A stretch of DNA of 64,000 bases from positions 247,985,099 through 248,049,098 of the forward strand of contig NC_057804.1 in assembly GCF_018294505.1 (NCBI RefSeq). Direction: 5' to 3'. Shown piece by piece: positions 42,751 through 54,779 of this stretch; the first letter of the stretch is position 1; each line of letters opens with the position of its first letter. Position numbers and translations under genes: made by a program. The notes under the pieces are model-generated. The model was not told the DNA's origin, searched no databases, and saw only the letters and a list, made by a program, of their open reading frames with translations. This stretch comes from Triticum aestivum (Eukaryota > Streptophyta > Magnoliopsida > Poales > Poaceae).

Positions 42751-44009
42751 AACCGTTGCTGCTGTATCTAGCGGCAACGAATCAGGTGGTTAGCGCCGCA
42801 CTAGTGGCACAGAGAGAGGTCAACAAAGAGGCAGCGGCAGCGGCAGAGTCAACGGATGGCAGGCCGGAACCTTCCCTGGCAGGGCTTGGTCCTGGCAAGA
42901 CTGAGTCCCCGGCGAGGGATGACGCCGGTGCAACAGGGTCCACGCAACCGGGTGAAGTGGCACAAAAGAAGAAAATGATACAGCACCCTGTTTACTTCGT
43001 CAGCTCCCTCTTGCAGAGGGCTAGGTCGAGGTACTCAGGTGTGCAAAAGCTGCTCTTTGGCCTCCTTATGGCCTCGAGGAAGCTGCGCCATTACTTCCAA
43101 GCGCACGAGATCACGATGGTCACCTGCCTCCCATTGCAGCAGATACTGCATAACCCAGATGTAACGGGGAGGATCGTGGAATGGGCCCTGGAGTTGTCAA
43201 GTTTCGGTCTAAAGTTCAAAAGTACCTCGACGATTTAGAGTAGTGTCTTGGCAGAGTTTGTTGCAGAATGGACCTCGACGCCCGACGAAGAGGTGCAGGA
43301 GACCACTCTCCCCGGCAAGGAGACGAGCCGCAACTGGATCATGTACTTTGATGGGGGCTTTTCGCTGCAAGGCGCCGTTGCTAGTGTGCTGCTTGTCGCA
43401 CCCACCGGAGAGCACCTCAAGTATGTCATCCAGATGCACTTCCCCCGGGAGATGTCAACTAACAACACCGCCGAGTACGAGGGCTTGCTTGCCGGTCTCA
43501 GGATCGCAGTGGACCTCGGAGTCAAAAAGCTCATCGTCAGGGGCGACTCACAGCTCATCGTCAGGCAGATCAAGAAAGACTATCAAAGCCCGTTGATGGA
43601 AGCTTACGTGGATGAAGTGAGGAAACTGGAAGAGCGCTTTGATGGTATACAAGCGGAGCATGTCCCTCGGACGGAGAATGACATCGCCGACTACGTGTCA
43701 AAGCGCACTGCCCTCAAGCTACCTGTGGAACCAGGTACTTTTGTGCTTCAGTTAACCCAACCATCCGTCGAACCGTCAACCAGGCAGAACAAGCGAAGGA
43801 AGCTAGGCTCCGGCAAGTACTTCCCCATCGAGCTCCCCGAAGCCGCTGGCGAAGATGTTGCCGTGGATGCCGGTCTTGCCGCGGGGCAACCGACTCCGGC
43901 AGGGCCTCAGGTCATGGCCGTAGAGACAGCCACTCTCGTGGCAGAAGAGATGCCTTTGGTCCTTGTCTACGAGCCACAGGCTCCGGCATGGGCGCAACAC
44001 ACTGTCTGA
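42751..44009 (+). pseudogene. element D RNase H and archaeal-type RNase H
   Basis: One frame from RT continues through the first RNase H ([50 protein letters not shown]), a TAG at 43236, then the second, archaeal-type RNase H, uninterrupted: YFDGGFS (43338), NNTAEYEGLLAG (Glu), VRGDSQLIV (Asp) and NDIADYVSKR (Asp). All four catalytic acidic residues are present, unlike element A where the Glu codon is a stop. The domain ends at TGA 44007 before integrase. Confidence 0.9.
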
Positions 44010-45208
44010 TTCCTTCAAAAAGGAGAGCTTCCTGAGGGGCAGGAAGAGGCAGAAAGATTAGCCCCCCGGTCTGCTCTATACCAATTCATTGATAACGTAT
44101 TGTACAGATAAAGACCGAATGGGGTGAAATTGAAGTGCATCCCCCAGGAGGAAGGACTAAAGCTGCTGGAAGAGATACATGGAGGCATATGTGGCTCCCA
44201 CATAGGGTCGAGGGCCCTTGCCGGCAAGGTTTCTTCTGGCCCACCGCCCTACAGGATGCGACGACACTAGTAACCAAGTGTGAAGCGTGCCAGTTCCATT
44301 CGAAGAAGCTTCATCAACCAGCTCAAGCCCTTCAAACTATCCCTCTCTCCTGGACCTTCTCGGTCTGGGGGCTCGACATATTGGGCCCCTTCCCCTGTGC
44401 TGTCGGGGGCTTTGAGTACTTGTACATTGCATCGACAAGTTCACAAAGTGGCCAGAGGTGGAAGCAATGAGGAAGGTGACGGTGCAGTCAACCATCAAGT
44501 TTTCAAGGGACTAGTGTGCCGTTTGGGGGTACCCAACAGGATTATCACCGACAACGACACATAGTTCACAAGCCATGCCTTCATGCAATACATTGAGGAT
44601 CTCGGCAGCAGGGCCTGTTTTGCTTCCGTGGAACATCCACGGAGCAACGGCCAAGTGGAGAGAGCAAATGCTGAAGTTCTCCGAGGCTTCAGAATGAAGA
44701 CTTTTAACAAGCTGTGCAAGAGTGGAATACGCTGGATTGATGAGTTGCCGGCGGTTCTTTGGTCGATCAGAACGACGCCAAATCGAGCCACCGCCCAGAC
44801 ACCCTTTGCCCTGGTCTACGGGCAGAAGCAGTTCTCCCCACGGAACTCATATACGGGTCACCTCGAGTGCTCGCTTATTATGAGCTTGAGCAAGAGCGAT
44901 TGCGACAAGATGATGCAATGCTCCTTTCAAAAGATCGTCTCCGGGCGGCTATGAGAGTAGCACGCTACCAGCAAGCCTTGCGCCGCTACCATAGCCGCAA
45001 GGTTCATGCCCGGAGCTTTAAGGAAGGCGACCTTGTTATTCGGCACGTTCAATCGGCCAAGAATTCCAACCAGTTGACGCCGAAGTGGGAAGGACCTTAT
45101 CGGGTGACACGACTCACCAAGCCCGGCGCAGTCCCGCTGGAGACCGAAGATGCCATTCTAGTGAGCAACTCCTGGAACATCGAGCATCTCTGCAAGTTTT
45201 ACCCATAA
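44010..45208 (+). pseudogene. element D integrase
   Basis: The HHCC finger (IHGGICGSH...CEACQFH) is damaged by a frameshift near 44215-44280. The core shows LDILGPFP in one frame and IITDNDT with Asp at 44550, then a stop, then VERAN with Glu at 44658 (D-x35-E). A frameshift near 44800-44830 moves to the frame of 44759-45208, which holds the C-terminal module with PKWEGPYRVTRL (GPY/F) and ends with HLCKFYP at 45206. The three catalytic acids survive, but at least three frame breaks kill the protein. Confidence 0.88.
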
Positions 45209-46415
45209 GGCGCGGCTGTCGGGCCTCCCAGCAAGCCACCCTTTTGTAGAAGCCTTGCTGGCAAGGCATGTAACCCTTTGTACAAAGCCAGGCGCAGACC
45301 CTGAGCATAAATAAACGAAGCGCTGGCGCCCTAAGTCATAGCATGCATGCTAGGTCGAGTCTCTTCCTTGGTTAGGGTTGATAGTGCTTGGAGGCGGCTA
45401 ACCCCTAGCTTGGAGGCCGAGTGCACATCTCTCTGTTCTTCTCTGCCTTCTTTGGTTCGCAGGGAACATAAGTATTCTTGTCGAGCTATTTTGGAAGAAA
45501 GGGGACGGACCGGCGTCTGGGCCCCGGCAAGCCAAAGCTAATGCAAGAACAAGGATCCATCCGCGGCAAGCCAAGGTTGCCGGGGGGCTGCAGATCCAGA
45601 TAAGTCTTCTATCCTCTATCATGCATTTCGTTATGGACTGGGATATGTGAAACCTCGTTTTATCCCTAGGCTACCGTGCTCCCCTCTTTCCATACCTTAG
45701 GACTATCTCCTGGGGCCGAATCTGGTCGTAGCCGCGGCAGCAAGGAAATGAAACGAGGAGCCTAAGCCCACCTCATCCCTGCCTCCGCCAAGGGCGTGAA
45801 AAAGGTCGAGCGAAGTGGGGGGGACGGCAAGGCCTGTTGCCGGGCAAGAAAACGTTTATCTTAAAAAATAACGAGGATTCTCTCCTTGTCGTGGGTTCCA
45901 CCGGCGAACGAAAACCCTGACAAACATCCCTTTTTCATTAAAAAACATCCCGTACAGGTACAGTTCATACGAAATGAAAAACATGAGCAAGGGGATTACA
46001 AGTTCTAAAGTTAACAAAGGCCTGAAGGCTTACAAGATTAAAAAGAGATAAGGTGCCCGTAATCCCTTTCTTGTCCCTCTCCTCAGGAAATGAAACAGGA
46101 AAGCAGAAGGGCAAAAGGGGCGCCTAGGCAAGCTACAAGTGGCAGAAAGCACCAAGATAACATCTCGTGGCCATCCAAATGCTGGATGGTGATGGCGGCG
46201 CCGGAGGAAGAGCTCGAAGATGAGGTGACATGACGTCAATACGCGACGAAGGCGTCGGTGCCCACGTACTCTGACTTGACGGCCTTGACGCCCGCCCTCT
46301 TCCTCTTCTGCAGCCTCCCGACGCCAGCCGCCCAAGGAGACGACCCCGAGAAGTTCAAGGAGCTGGCAACACGGATGATGGGGTCGCCGGTGCCACCCGG
46401 AGCGGCACCCGACGC
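45209..46415. other. element D 3' non-coding region
   Basis: It starts with GGCGCGGCTGTCGGGCC, shared with element C after its pol stop. GGCAAG/CTTGCC words are dense. The last part (from about 46020) is the 3' untranslated side of the antisense ORF. No plus-strand gene is supported. Confidence 0.6.
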
Positions 46416-47063
46416 CTAGTCGGACCCATCATCCTGCCGCCCGCTACCCTCGTCGTCGTTGCCATTATCTTCCTCGCCACTCTCGCTCGAGGAGGAATCT
46501 TCATCGTCGGAAGAGCTCTCCACGCAGCACCTTACACGATTCCCGAAGTGCCAAAAGATCTTGACGGAGAGGAGGCCACTCTCCATTAGTTTGAAATGGA
46601 GAGTGAGCCCCTCCGTCAAGCTGTGGATGCGGGTGAAAGTTTTCCACCCTCGGCGAAGATACATGATGTGAGGAGCGGGGAACTTGACATCGGCCCATGT
46701 GCAGCCATTCCGACAACCCCTCATATGCAGCCGCAACTCCTGCGGCAGATCCAGCTCCATCTCCCTCACAAATGGAGTCGGGAGGCGAAGACGACGGCGC
46801 GGCAGCTGGCGCAGCCTGATGAATAATTCGCAAGGGTTGTCCCCGACGTGGCCCTCCACCGGAGGAGGGGCTACTGGCGGAGGCCAGGCCGATCTGCCGC
46901 CCCATCCTCCTCTCCCTCGAGCGCCACGACAGCCTCGACCTTGCCCCCTCCCCCTCCCTTTAACAGCCGGCTCCGCCACTACGAGCTCTTGGGGAGGAGC
47001 GATGCGTTGTCTAGCCGAGACCCTCGCCGCCACTGATGAAGCATCACCATGCCCCCTCACCAT
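46416..47063 (-). CDS. element D antisense ORF with B3-like domain, intact
   Basis: From ATG 47063-47061 to the stop at 46416 there are 215 codons without interruption. An upstream in-frame ATG at 47297 is less likely because a TATA-like box lies between them. The N-terminus is Ser/Ala-rich, then a Gly/Arg-rich basic stretch (GRGRGQGRG...). The B3-like part reads MELDLPQELRLHM, WADVKFPAPHIMYL, RRGWKTFTRIHSL, LTLHFKLMESGLLSVKIFW. The tail is acidic (SSSDDEDSSSSESGEEDN), as in many DNA-binding regulators. It lies between pol and the 3' LTR, opposite strand, like the ORF of element A. Role unknown; nuclear DNA binding is inferred. Confidence 0.75.
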   Translation of the reverse strand: MVRGHGDASSVAARVSARQRIAPPQELVVAEPAVKGRGRGQGRGCRGARGRGGWGGRSAWPPPVAPPPVEGHVGDNPCELFIRLRQLPRRRLRLPTPFVREMELDLPQELRLHMRGCRNGCTWADVKFPAPHIMYLRRGWKTFTRIHSLTEGLTLHFKLMESGLLSVKIFWHFGNRVRCCVESSSDDEDSSSSESGEEDNGNDDEGSGRQDDGSD

Positions 47064-47142
47064 AACAGAAGAAAGAAGGAAGCGGGAATGGGGAGATGCA
47101 GATGATGAAGGATTGAGAAGCGTCGTTCCTCCCACTCCCCTC

Positions 47143-47151
47143 TTTATAAAG
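47143..47151 (-). promoter_or_regulatory. TATA-like box for element D antisense ORF
   Basis: The minus strand reads CCCTTTATAAAGAGG, 78-80 bp upstream of the ATG at 47063. The position matches the TATA-like box of the element A antisense ORF. Confidence 0.55.
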
Positions 47152-47297
47152 GGGCGGGGGCGAGGCTCGGCCGCCCCCTCTCGGCCAATATGGCCTGTTG
47201 AAGTGACAGCAAGCGGGGCCGTCGACCGCCCTCCCCGCTCCATTGAAGACGCGTGGGAATCGACCCACGTGCGCGTGACTTCCCGCATCCCGCGCAC

Positions 47298-47617
47298 TTG
47301 TCATTGGCTCTGCATCATACATGTAGTGAACGTGGCGCAATGGATGGGCGCAGTGGGACGCGTGGAGCGACGGTTCCCAAGTGAGGGCTGTAAATGAGCA
47401 GCGGCCCTGCGGTCTCAAAGAGACACACAAGCCGCCTCTTTACTGTCCACCACAAGATGACGCCAGTATGCTTCCATCACGCACGCGCGCGTGACCCCCC
47501 GCAAGCGCAACAGACGGAACAGTTACTACGGTAAAATCCGCCCCGCCTGCCCGCGCACCTTTCTGGGCCTGGCCCAACAACGTGTCGCGCTTATGTATGG
47601 CCCAGGCCCGGGGCTCC
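47298..47617. other. upstream region of the antisense ORF and polypurine region
   Basis: No gene is supported. The last bases before the 3' LTR (CCCAGGCCCGGGGCTCC, 47601-47617) sit where the polypurine tract should be and resemble the G-rich ends in elements A and B. Confidence 0.5.
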
Positions 47618-47924
47618 TGTCGGTGTACAAAAGTAGGGGCTCTCCTTTTGACCCCTTTACTTGTGCACAGGCAGTCGGAACCACGCGCCATGGCCGCACA
47701 TGGCAGGGCAAAGGAGGGAAACCGAAAGGAAGCCGAAGGCTCGAGACAAACAAGGCAACATCAAGGACCAAGGCCACAAAGTGCATACGGGCGAAGCAGG
47801 TTTCCCCGGCAAGGCCCTTGCCGGGGCAGCCCAGCAGCCTCAGCAAGCCCCTTGCCGAGGCAGTTTGCCCACACCGGTAGAGCGAGCCACCCTTGAACCC
47901 ACGGCCTCCAAGTCAGCAACCACG
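47618..47924 (+). repeat. element D 3' LTR, left part
   Basis: It starts TGTCGGTGTACAAAAG and is colinear with 37588-37890 of the 5' LTR. It is broken by the reverse Sukkula-like LTR at 47924/47925. Confidence 0.93.
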
Positions 47925-50900
47925 TGTCACGCCCAAGATGCGACCCTATCCTAAAGGAACTCGAAGGTCCCACCAAGGATAGAAGCGCATCTTGAAGACG
48001 CTTTTGCAAGGTGGATATCATTACATCAACATTACATAATAGATGGGGATACATACATAAGGCATACAATGCCACACGAATACAACAATACATCATACAT
48101 AAGAGCAACATCCGACTATGGATGAAACACAAACAGAAGCTTAAACGACATCCGCGCTGCTAGCCCAGGCTGCCGACCTGGAACCTATCCCCTGATCGAA
48201 GAAGAAGCAGAAGAAGAACTCCAAAACAAGCAAACATCGCTCTCGCGTCATGATCATCGCAAAACCTGTACCTGCAACTGTTGTTGTAGTAATCTGTGAG
48301 CCACGAGGACTCAGCAATCCCATTACCATGGGTATCAAGACTAGCAAAGCTTAAAGGGAAAGGAAAGGGTAAAGTGGTGAGGTTGCAGCAGCGGCTAAAC
48401 AAAATATGGTGGCTAACATATGCAAATAAGAGCGAGAAGAGAAGACAACAAAACGGCCGAGAAGCTAGCAATGATCAAGAAGTGATCCTGAACTCCTACT
48501 TACGTCAAACATAACCCAAAACCGTGTTCACTTCCCGGACTCCGCCGAAAAGAGACCATAATGGCTAGACACGCGGTTGATGCGTTTTAATTCAGATCTG
48601 GTGTCAAGTTATCTACAACCGGACATTAACAAATTCCCATCTGCCACATAACCACGGGCACGGCTTTCGAAAGATAATACCCTGCAGGGGTGTCCCAACT
48701 TAGCCCATGATACGCTCTCGCGATCAACGAAGGATATACCTTCTCCCAGGAAGACCCGATCAGTCTCGGAATCCCGGTTTACAAGACATTTCGACAATGG
48801 TAAAACAAGACCAACAAAGCCGCCCGATGTGCCGACAAATCCCGATAGGAGCTGCACATATCTCGTTCTCAGGGCAACACCGGATGAGACTAGCTACGAG
48901 TAAAACCAACCCTCAAGTTGCCCCGAGGTGGCCCCGCAGGCAGCTCAGTTCGGACCAACACTCGAAGGAGCACTGGCCCGGGGGGGGGGGTTAAATAAAG
49001 ATGACCCCCGGGCTGCGGAAACCCAAGGGAAAAAGGGCTAGGTGAGGCAAATGGTAAAACCAAGGTTGGGCCTTGCTGGAGGAGTTTTATTCAAAGCGAA
49101 CTGTCAAGGGGGTCCCATAAATCACCCAACCGCGTAAGGAACGCAAAATCCGGGAACATAACACCGGTATGACAGAAACTAGGGCGGCAAGAGTGGAACA
49201 AAACACCAGGCATAAGGCCGAGTCTTCCACCCTTTACCATGTATATAGATGCATTAATAATATAAGAGATATTGTGATATCCCAACAAAATCATGTCCAC
49301 CATGGAGCAATCTTCAAACTTCACCTGCATCTAGCAACACTATAAGAGGGGCTGAGCAAAGCGGTAACATATCCAAGCAACGGTTTGCTAGGAAGGGGAA
49401 AAAGGTTAGAGGCTGACATGGCAAATTGGGAAGGCTTGAGGAAAAGTGATAGGAAGCGCAACATAGCGATAGAATGAAGCAACTAGCATAGCAATGATAG
49501 TAGTGAGATCCAGGGTAGCTGCCATCTTGCCTGAAATCACGCTAGGAAGAAGAACGAGTCCATGAAGAAGATGAATCCACGAAGACGAACCAAGCGTAGA
49601 CGAACGAATCCTCACGATCGCAACGAAACGGGAACTATCGAGAAGAAGCACACAACGTAGTAAACACACCACACATGAACAAGGCATGATGCTCAACCGA
49701 GTATGATGCATGACAAGGCTACATGAAGCTACTCATGGCAAGAGATGATGCATACAAGAGCAACACATCAAAGCAAGTTTAAATGAGGTCGGAAACAACA
49801 TATGACAATTCCGGTAAGTCCTCATATGCAAATTTCGAAATTGGTCCAGATCTGAATAAACCTTATGGTCAAGTTGTTAAACAGCAAGTTAAGATGCACC
49901 AAGATGATCTACACGAGATTCTAGTCAAGTTACATATAAAGTTCATTTAGTTCGGAGCTACAGCTTAGAAGATATGAGCAAAACAAGTTAAACATGGCAT
50001 TGATGAAAAATGCATACAAACATCAAGCAAACACCTCAAATCAAGGATGCAACATGATAATATGAAACTACATGCAAAATCAAGCAAGTTTCATATAGAG
50101 CACACTCAAAACGGAGCAACGGTTCAACACATACACTCTATACAAGTTTAAAGGACAAGCTGTCCAAAACAGCAACTAGGCATCTAGTAAGCATCAAAAC
50201 TATATGCTACAGCACCTAAACAGGAAAACAAAAGGCATGTACATGATGTAAAGGTAAAGCATGACAAAACATGAACACTGAGCTATCTCCAGAAATCACT
50301 AGAACATGCTCAAAATGACATGGCAAGTTTGCAAATAATAACAGTTACAGACTTATCACAAAATAACATCAGGTTGCAATGTTTAGAGATAACAAACAAC
50401 ATGTTACAAAAACTTATCATGGCAAAAAAGGCATGGCATGATACTAGTAAATGCATAGAACAGAAGTCCTTTACTGACCATGAGCCAAAAGGGCACAGAA
50501 AATATGATGGCACCCATGTAAACATGGCCAATGATGTGACAGATTCATACATGGCAGGAACAACAATAAGTAGGCATGTTGGTGAGCTTGTATCACTCAC
50601 CACAGAGCAATAAATGGCATGACAAGGTGACCGACAGTAAGAAGGCATGTTTATGGAGCTAAGCATGGTAAGAGCAAGTTCATAGGGTGCATGGATCACT
50701 AGCAAAGCTCATGGCAAAACTGAACTTAATGTTAAGAGGTTGACAACAACATTATTTAGCAATTTGAGAGCAAGATTACAACAAGTTACAGCAGGCTATA
50801 AATGAAACTAGGGGCATGAATGGATAGAGCATGACATGTATAACAAATCATCCTTAGTGAACATCTCCAGATTATGCATAGAATGACTTGTAGCAGCAGG

Positions 50901-52358
50901 TTTACATAGCATCATGATATAACAGATTCAGACTAGCAAAACAACAACATCATGTACCCTACTTCACGAGCTCGAAGCACTCACTTCAAGACTCACAAAA
51001 ATACATGGATTGAACCACTATAAAGAAGGCATGGCATAGTTCAAAACACATGTAGGGCTCAAGCTCATAAGATGCACACACAAAATGCAACGAAAAAGAC
51101 AAATCATCAAGTTCTGTTAATAGACAGCAGATTAATATCATATAGCACTCTTGCAACTATGATTAGGGCATCAACATGGACTCAAACAAACATGGCGCAA
51201 TGGAATGAAATGAAGAGCATCTCATGATGAACACTTTGACATATCATGCGCATGAAACGGAGCTATGGTCATGGAGATATGGCATCGCAAACAAGGCACC
51301 AGAATGTAACAATCTGAGGGACTTGGGGAAAAAAATAGGGTCAACCTCAAGTTCGCACGGGGATCGAGGAAGGCTGGAGCTGGGTCGCCGGAGGACAGGG
51401 CGGCGCCGGAGGACAATGGGGGAGGGTCGCCGGCGGGTCGGGGCGGCGGATCCGGGCGGCGCCGGCCCGGATCTGGCCATGGTGCGGCCAGACGGGGCCG
51501 GAGGTGCGGGCCGGGAGGAGCTCGGGCTCCGGCGAGCTCTCTGCCGGAGAGGCGGCGGAAGGCGGAGCGAAGGCGACGCGGGACCGACGACGCGCGGGGT
51601 TGGCGGGGCCGGCGGTGGAGGAGTGGCGCGGCCGGGCGGCGGGGCACTGGCGCGAGGTCGGGGAACGGCGGCGGAGGTGCGAGTAGGAGGCGGCGGGGCG
51701 CCGGACTTCGGTGGCGGCGCTCGGGCCGGTGGCGGTTGGCTGCGGGCCTCGGGGCCCAGATCGGGACCCGGGCGGGCCTGGTGCGGGCCTGACGGGCCGC
51801 GGTGGCAGGGACAACGCGGGAGGCGACATGGTGGCACGGGATTCGCTGAGGGGGGCGGCACGGACGTGTCCGGCGGGATTGGACACGTCCGGCGGGCGAG
51901 AGATAGGTTTGATCTAGGGTTTGCACCGAAATTTCGGGGAGGGGCACATATTTATAGGTAGAGGGAGCTAGGAGACTCCAAATGGGGTGCGATTTTCGCC
52001 CACACGATCGTGATCGAACGACCGAGAGCATGGAGGGGGTTTGGAGGGGATAAGAACGAGATAAGAAACTTGACAGGCGGTCTACTAGTTGTGTACCAAG
52101 GCTGCTTGGCAAACCTCGGTCCATTCCGAGAACGTTTAACACCCGCACACGAAAAGAGGCAAAAGGGGGCGTCGGGGGACATAGGAGTGCCGGATTGCAA
52201 AACGGACAACAGGGAAAATGCTCAGATGCATGAGACGAACACGTATGCAACATGAGATGCACAGGATGACATGGCAAAATGCAACACGCAAGCAAATGAC
52301 ATGGCAATGACGGCGAATCACTGGAAGACACCTGGTGCATCGAATCCGGGGCGTTACA
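47925..52358 (-). mobile_element. solo LTR of a Sukkula-like LARD, reverse orientation (4,434 bp)
   Basis: On the minus strand it begins TGTAACGCCCC and ends CTTGGGCGTGACA. The last 25 bases match exactly the conserved 3' end of barley Sukkula LTRs as I remember it. The TSD is CCACG (47920-47924) and CCATG (52359-52363); the uninterrupted 5' LTR of D has CCATG there. Length agrees with the about 4.4 kb known for LARD LTRs. Order mirrors the copy at 14636-18501, including the GC-rich core (51345-51900). No second LTR is present. ORFs in the core are artefacts of composition. Confidence 0.9.
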
Positions 52359-52363
52359 CCATG

Positions 52364-53238
52364 TTGGACCAGGGCTCGGGAGGCACCTCCATGGTGGCAT
52401 GCAGATCTTTGTGAAGACATAGAATGCTCAAGATCAGATGGGGGTTGAGAGGCAACAGTCCTCACCAAGATCCTTACCCAAGAAACCCACAAGACCGCCG
52501 ACAAGATCCTTGCCAGGGACGCCATCGCGCCATGACGAGACCCTTGCCGGGCTACCCAGCAAGACCCTTGCCAGAGGCGACAGCAGGGCCACTGCCAGGC
52601 TCGCACCAATCATATCCCCGCCACCGTTCGCCTACAACTGCCAGCCCAACTAGCTGGGCAGGCACCTGCGTGGCAACATGCAGCTTCCAGGCCAACTCAG
52701 CACGCACCTGCGTGGCGGCATGCAGATCTTCGTGGAGGCTCCACCACCGCGCCACCTCAGTTGCTTGCCTGCCTACATGGCACCGCATGCATCGCTGGCC
52801 AGGGCGCGTGTCGAAGCGAGGAGGAGCGGCGACGGACGGGACGGACCTCGCTCCCATTCCCGATAAAGTGAAGGGACACCTAAGCCACACATTGAATGCA
52901 TCTTGTCCTGTAGTATAAGCGATAAGCTTGCAAGACTGTAGGCTCTTGCCACCTCCTGTGTGCCACTGTAGCAGCCCCTTTCGCCTATAAAAGGAGGCCC
53001 AAGGCATACAGGAAAAGGATTCGGCTCTTTCGAACCACACCACATTCGTAGCTAGTTCGAGAGCTCAAGAACACTCAATACATCCACCAAGCAGGACTAG
53101 GGTCTTACGCATCCTCGCGGCCTGAACCTGTGTAAACGATCCTCATGTCAGTTACTAATCCTGCTCCTCTCAGAACCCCACGCCCTGCAACCATAGTGGG
53201 CATTATTGTGATCCCATAGGTGTCATTTCCCTCGGACA
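52364..53238 (+). repeat. element D 3' LTR, right part
   Basis: It continues from TTGGACCAGGGCTCGGGAGG and is colinear with 37894-38775. The TATA box is at 52984. It ends CTCGGACA before the TSD TCAGC. Confidence 0.93.
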
Positions 53239-53996
53239 TCAGCCGAGTCCAAAAAATATTCCAGGTATCCGGCCGACAGCTGTGATAGCTGCGCTCCAGT
53301 CCAACATGGCAATCGACGGATACGTGTCAAGATAAACGTTCGACTGCACAAGAATGTGAAGGAGCTTCACACTTTAGTGGATAAGTGTGCTCGGGTGAGG
53401 AAGGGAGGCGGCTCCCTGGAGAAGAGGATGGCGTCGACGTCGACTCAGAGGATGATGACGAGGCCACCAGACGGAAGAAGAAGAACAAGAAGCGCAATAA
53501 AAGGTGCAAGCATAAGGCAGTAATAACCATTGAGGGATCGGGTATGCCTAATACCGGCAAGAAGGCATAGACTGAGGTAACAGGCTAGGAAGTTGTTGCG
53601 TGCACTGATTTTCGGGAAGACGCGGGTGACAAGAATGCTGGGAAAGGTGATGGCCCATATTGCAATATCAATCGGACGGAGGGACACGATCTCCAGGAGT
53701 GTCATCAAGTCGAGCAGCTCGTCAAGAAGCAGAGGGATCAATATGAGAAGCGTCATAAGGAAAAAAGTCAGAATGGCACTGGCGAGAAGGCCCGAGGAGG
53801 CAAAGCAGGCTGCCCCAGCAAGGCTCCTCGGAATCGAGGGAAACCCACTAGGGGCCGTGAGAAGGAGGATTGCAATTATGAGAGTGATGGAGGATATGAA
53901 GAGGAAACCAGGGAGATGGAGTTCCAGAAAGCCACTAACGCCTTGTGCATTGACGGAGGTGCATCTCTGCACTCCTCTCACCGCCAACTTAAACAA
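53239..53996 (+). pseudogene. element C gag, 3' part after element D
   Basis: TCAGCCGAGTCCAAAAA resumes the gag codons RFS-RVQ that were cut at 37587. After several stops and frame changes the readable blocks are VKELHTLVDKCARV, a Lys-rich linker, the knuckle CNINRTEGHDLQEC (Cx2Nx4Hx4C, first His replaced by Asn) and EFQKATNALCIDGGASLHSS. Element D has HTKG/His at the same place, so the Asn is a C lesion. Confidence 0.85.
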
Positions 53997-54016
53997 TGGG
54001 TGCGTAAATCAATGTC

Positions 54017-54657
54017 GTGGAGCCAGCGGCCGATTTCCGGAGGCTGCTTAAGTGGTCCCGCATGCCCATCATCTTCGACGAAGAGGACCACCCTGACCGC
54101 ACGACTACGGTAGGGTGCTTGCCGTTGTTGGTCTCACCAACAATCTGCAACCTCAAAGTCACAAATATATTGGTTGACAATGGGGCTGGATTGAATCTGA
54201 TTTTTCCTAAGGTCATCAGCAAACTCCACGTAGCTGAGGAAGAGTTTGAGGTTACTGACACATTTCAAGGTGTCAACCCTGGCAGGAGCCGTCCTAAGGG
54301 GAAGATTACGTTGCGAGTGACATTCGGGTGAGAGTTGAATTACCGGACTGAGAAGGTCGTGTTTGATATGGTCAATCTCCCCAGGCATACAATGGAATCC
54401 TTGGTCGCCCAGCCCTGGCCAAATTCATGGCAGCATCCCACTATGCTTACAACACCTTGAAGATGCCGGGGCCAGTTGGCGTCGTTTCCATTCCATCAAA
54501 TGACAAGGACGTAATCATTTGCATGGACAAGATGTGCCGGGACGCAGTTGCGGCAGAGGCCATGGAAGCCACTGTTCCCACCAAGGAAAGCAAGAAAAAG
54601 AAGAAAGCTAACAAGGGCTCCAGTGAGGAATTCGGGAAGTGAGTCTCTTCGGAGTGC
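54017..54657 (+). pseudogene. element C protease
   Basis: The frame from 54017 has WSRMPIIFDEEDHPDRT, NLKVTNILV and the active site DNGAG (Asp 54176) where D, B and A have DGGAG. A TGA at 54329-54331 follows. The rest (PYNGILG-like text frameshifted near 54390, then KFMAASHYAYNTLKMPG from 54420) is readable. The Gly-to-Asn change, two bases, next to the catalytic Asp would disturb the active-site loop. Confidence 0.85.
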
Positions 54658-54779
54658 GTTGCGCCTGTCGATGACTTGCCGGAGAGTTCCAATAGCATGA
54701 GATCCAAAGGTGTTGCACCTGCTGTGAAGAAGGTCCCGGCAGGACTAGCTGGCACTGATGGTACCTTTAATATCAATGT

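Larger units (their letters stand above)
37588..53238 (+). mobile_element. element D: Tat-lineage Gypsy retrotransposon inside element C gag
   Basis: LTRs start TGTCAG/TGTCGG and end CGACA/GGACA. The TSD TCAGC is perfect (37583-37587 and 53239-53243). Without the Sukkula-like insert, D is about 11.2 kb. Order: LTR, PBS, gag, protease, RT, RNase H, archaeal RNase H, integrase, 3' region, intact antisense ORF, LTR. It is better preserved than its host C, as expected for the later insertion. Its LTR and its pol 3' flank share blocks with C (for example GCGCGGCTGTCGGGCC after the pol stop), so D and C are sister families. Confidence 0.93.

Noticed and set aside
51222..52400. 392-codon minus-strand ORF
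   Set aside because: It crosses the boundary of the reverse Sukkula-like LTR into element D, so it cannot be a real gene; it is an artefact of GC composition.
53445..53996. Hydrophobic 183-codon minus-strand ORF that looks like a membrane protein
   Set aside because: Shadow of the Lys/Arg-rich gag linker of element C; complement of AAG/AGG codons gives Leu/Phe/Pro.
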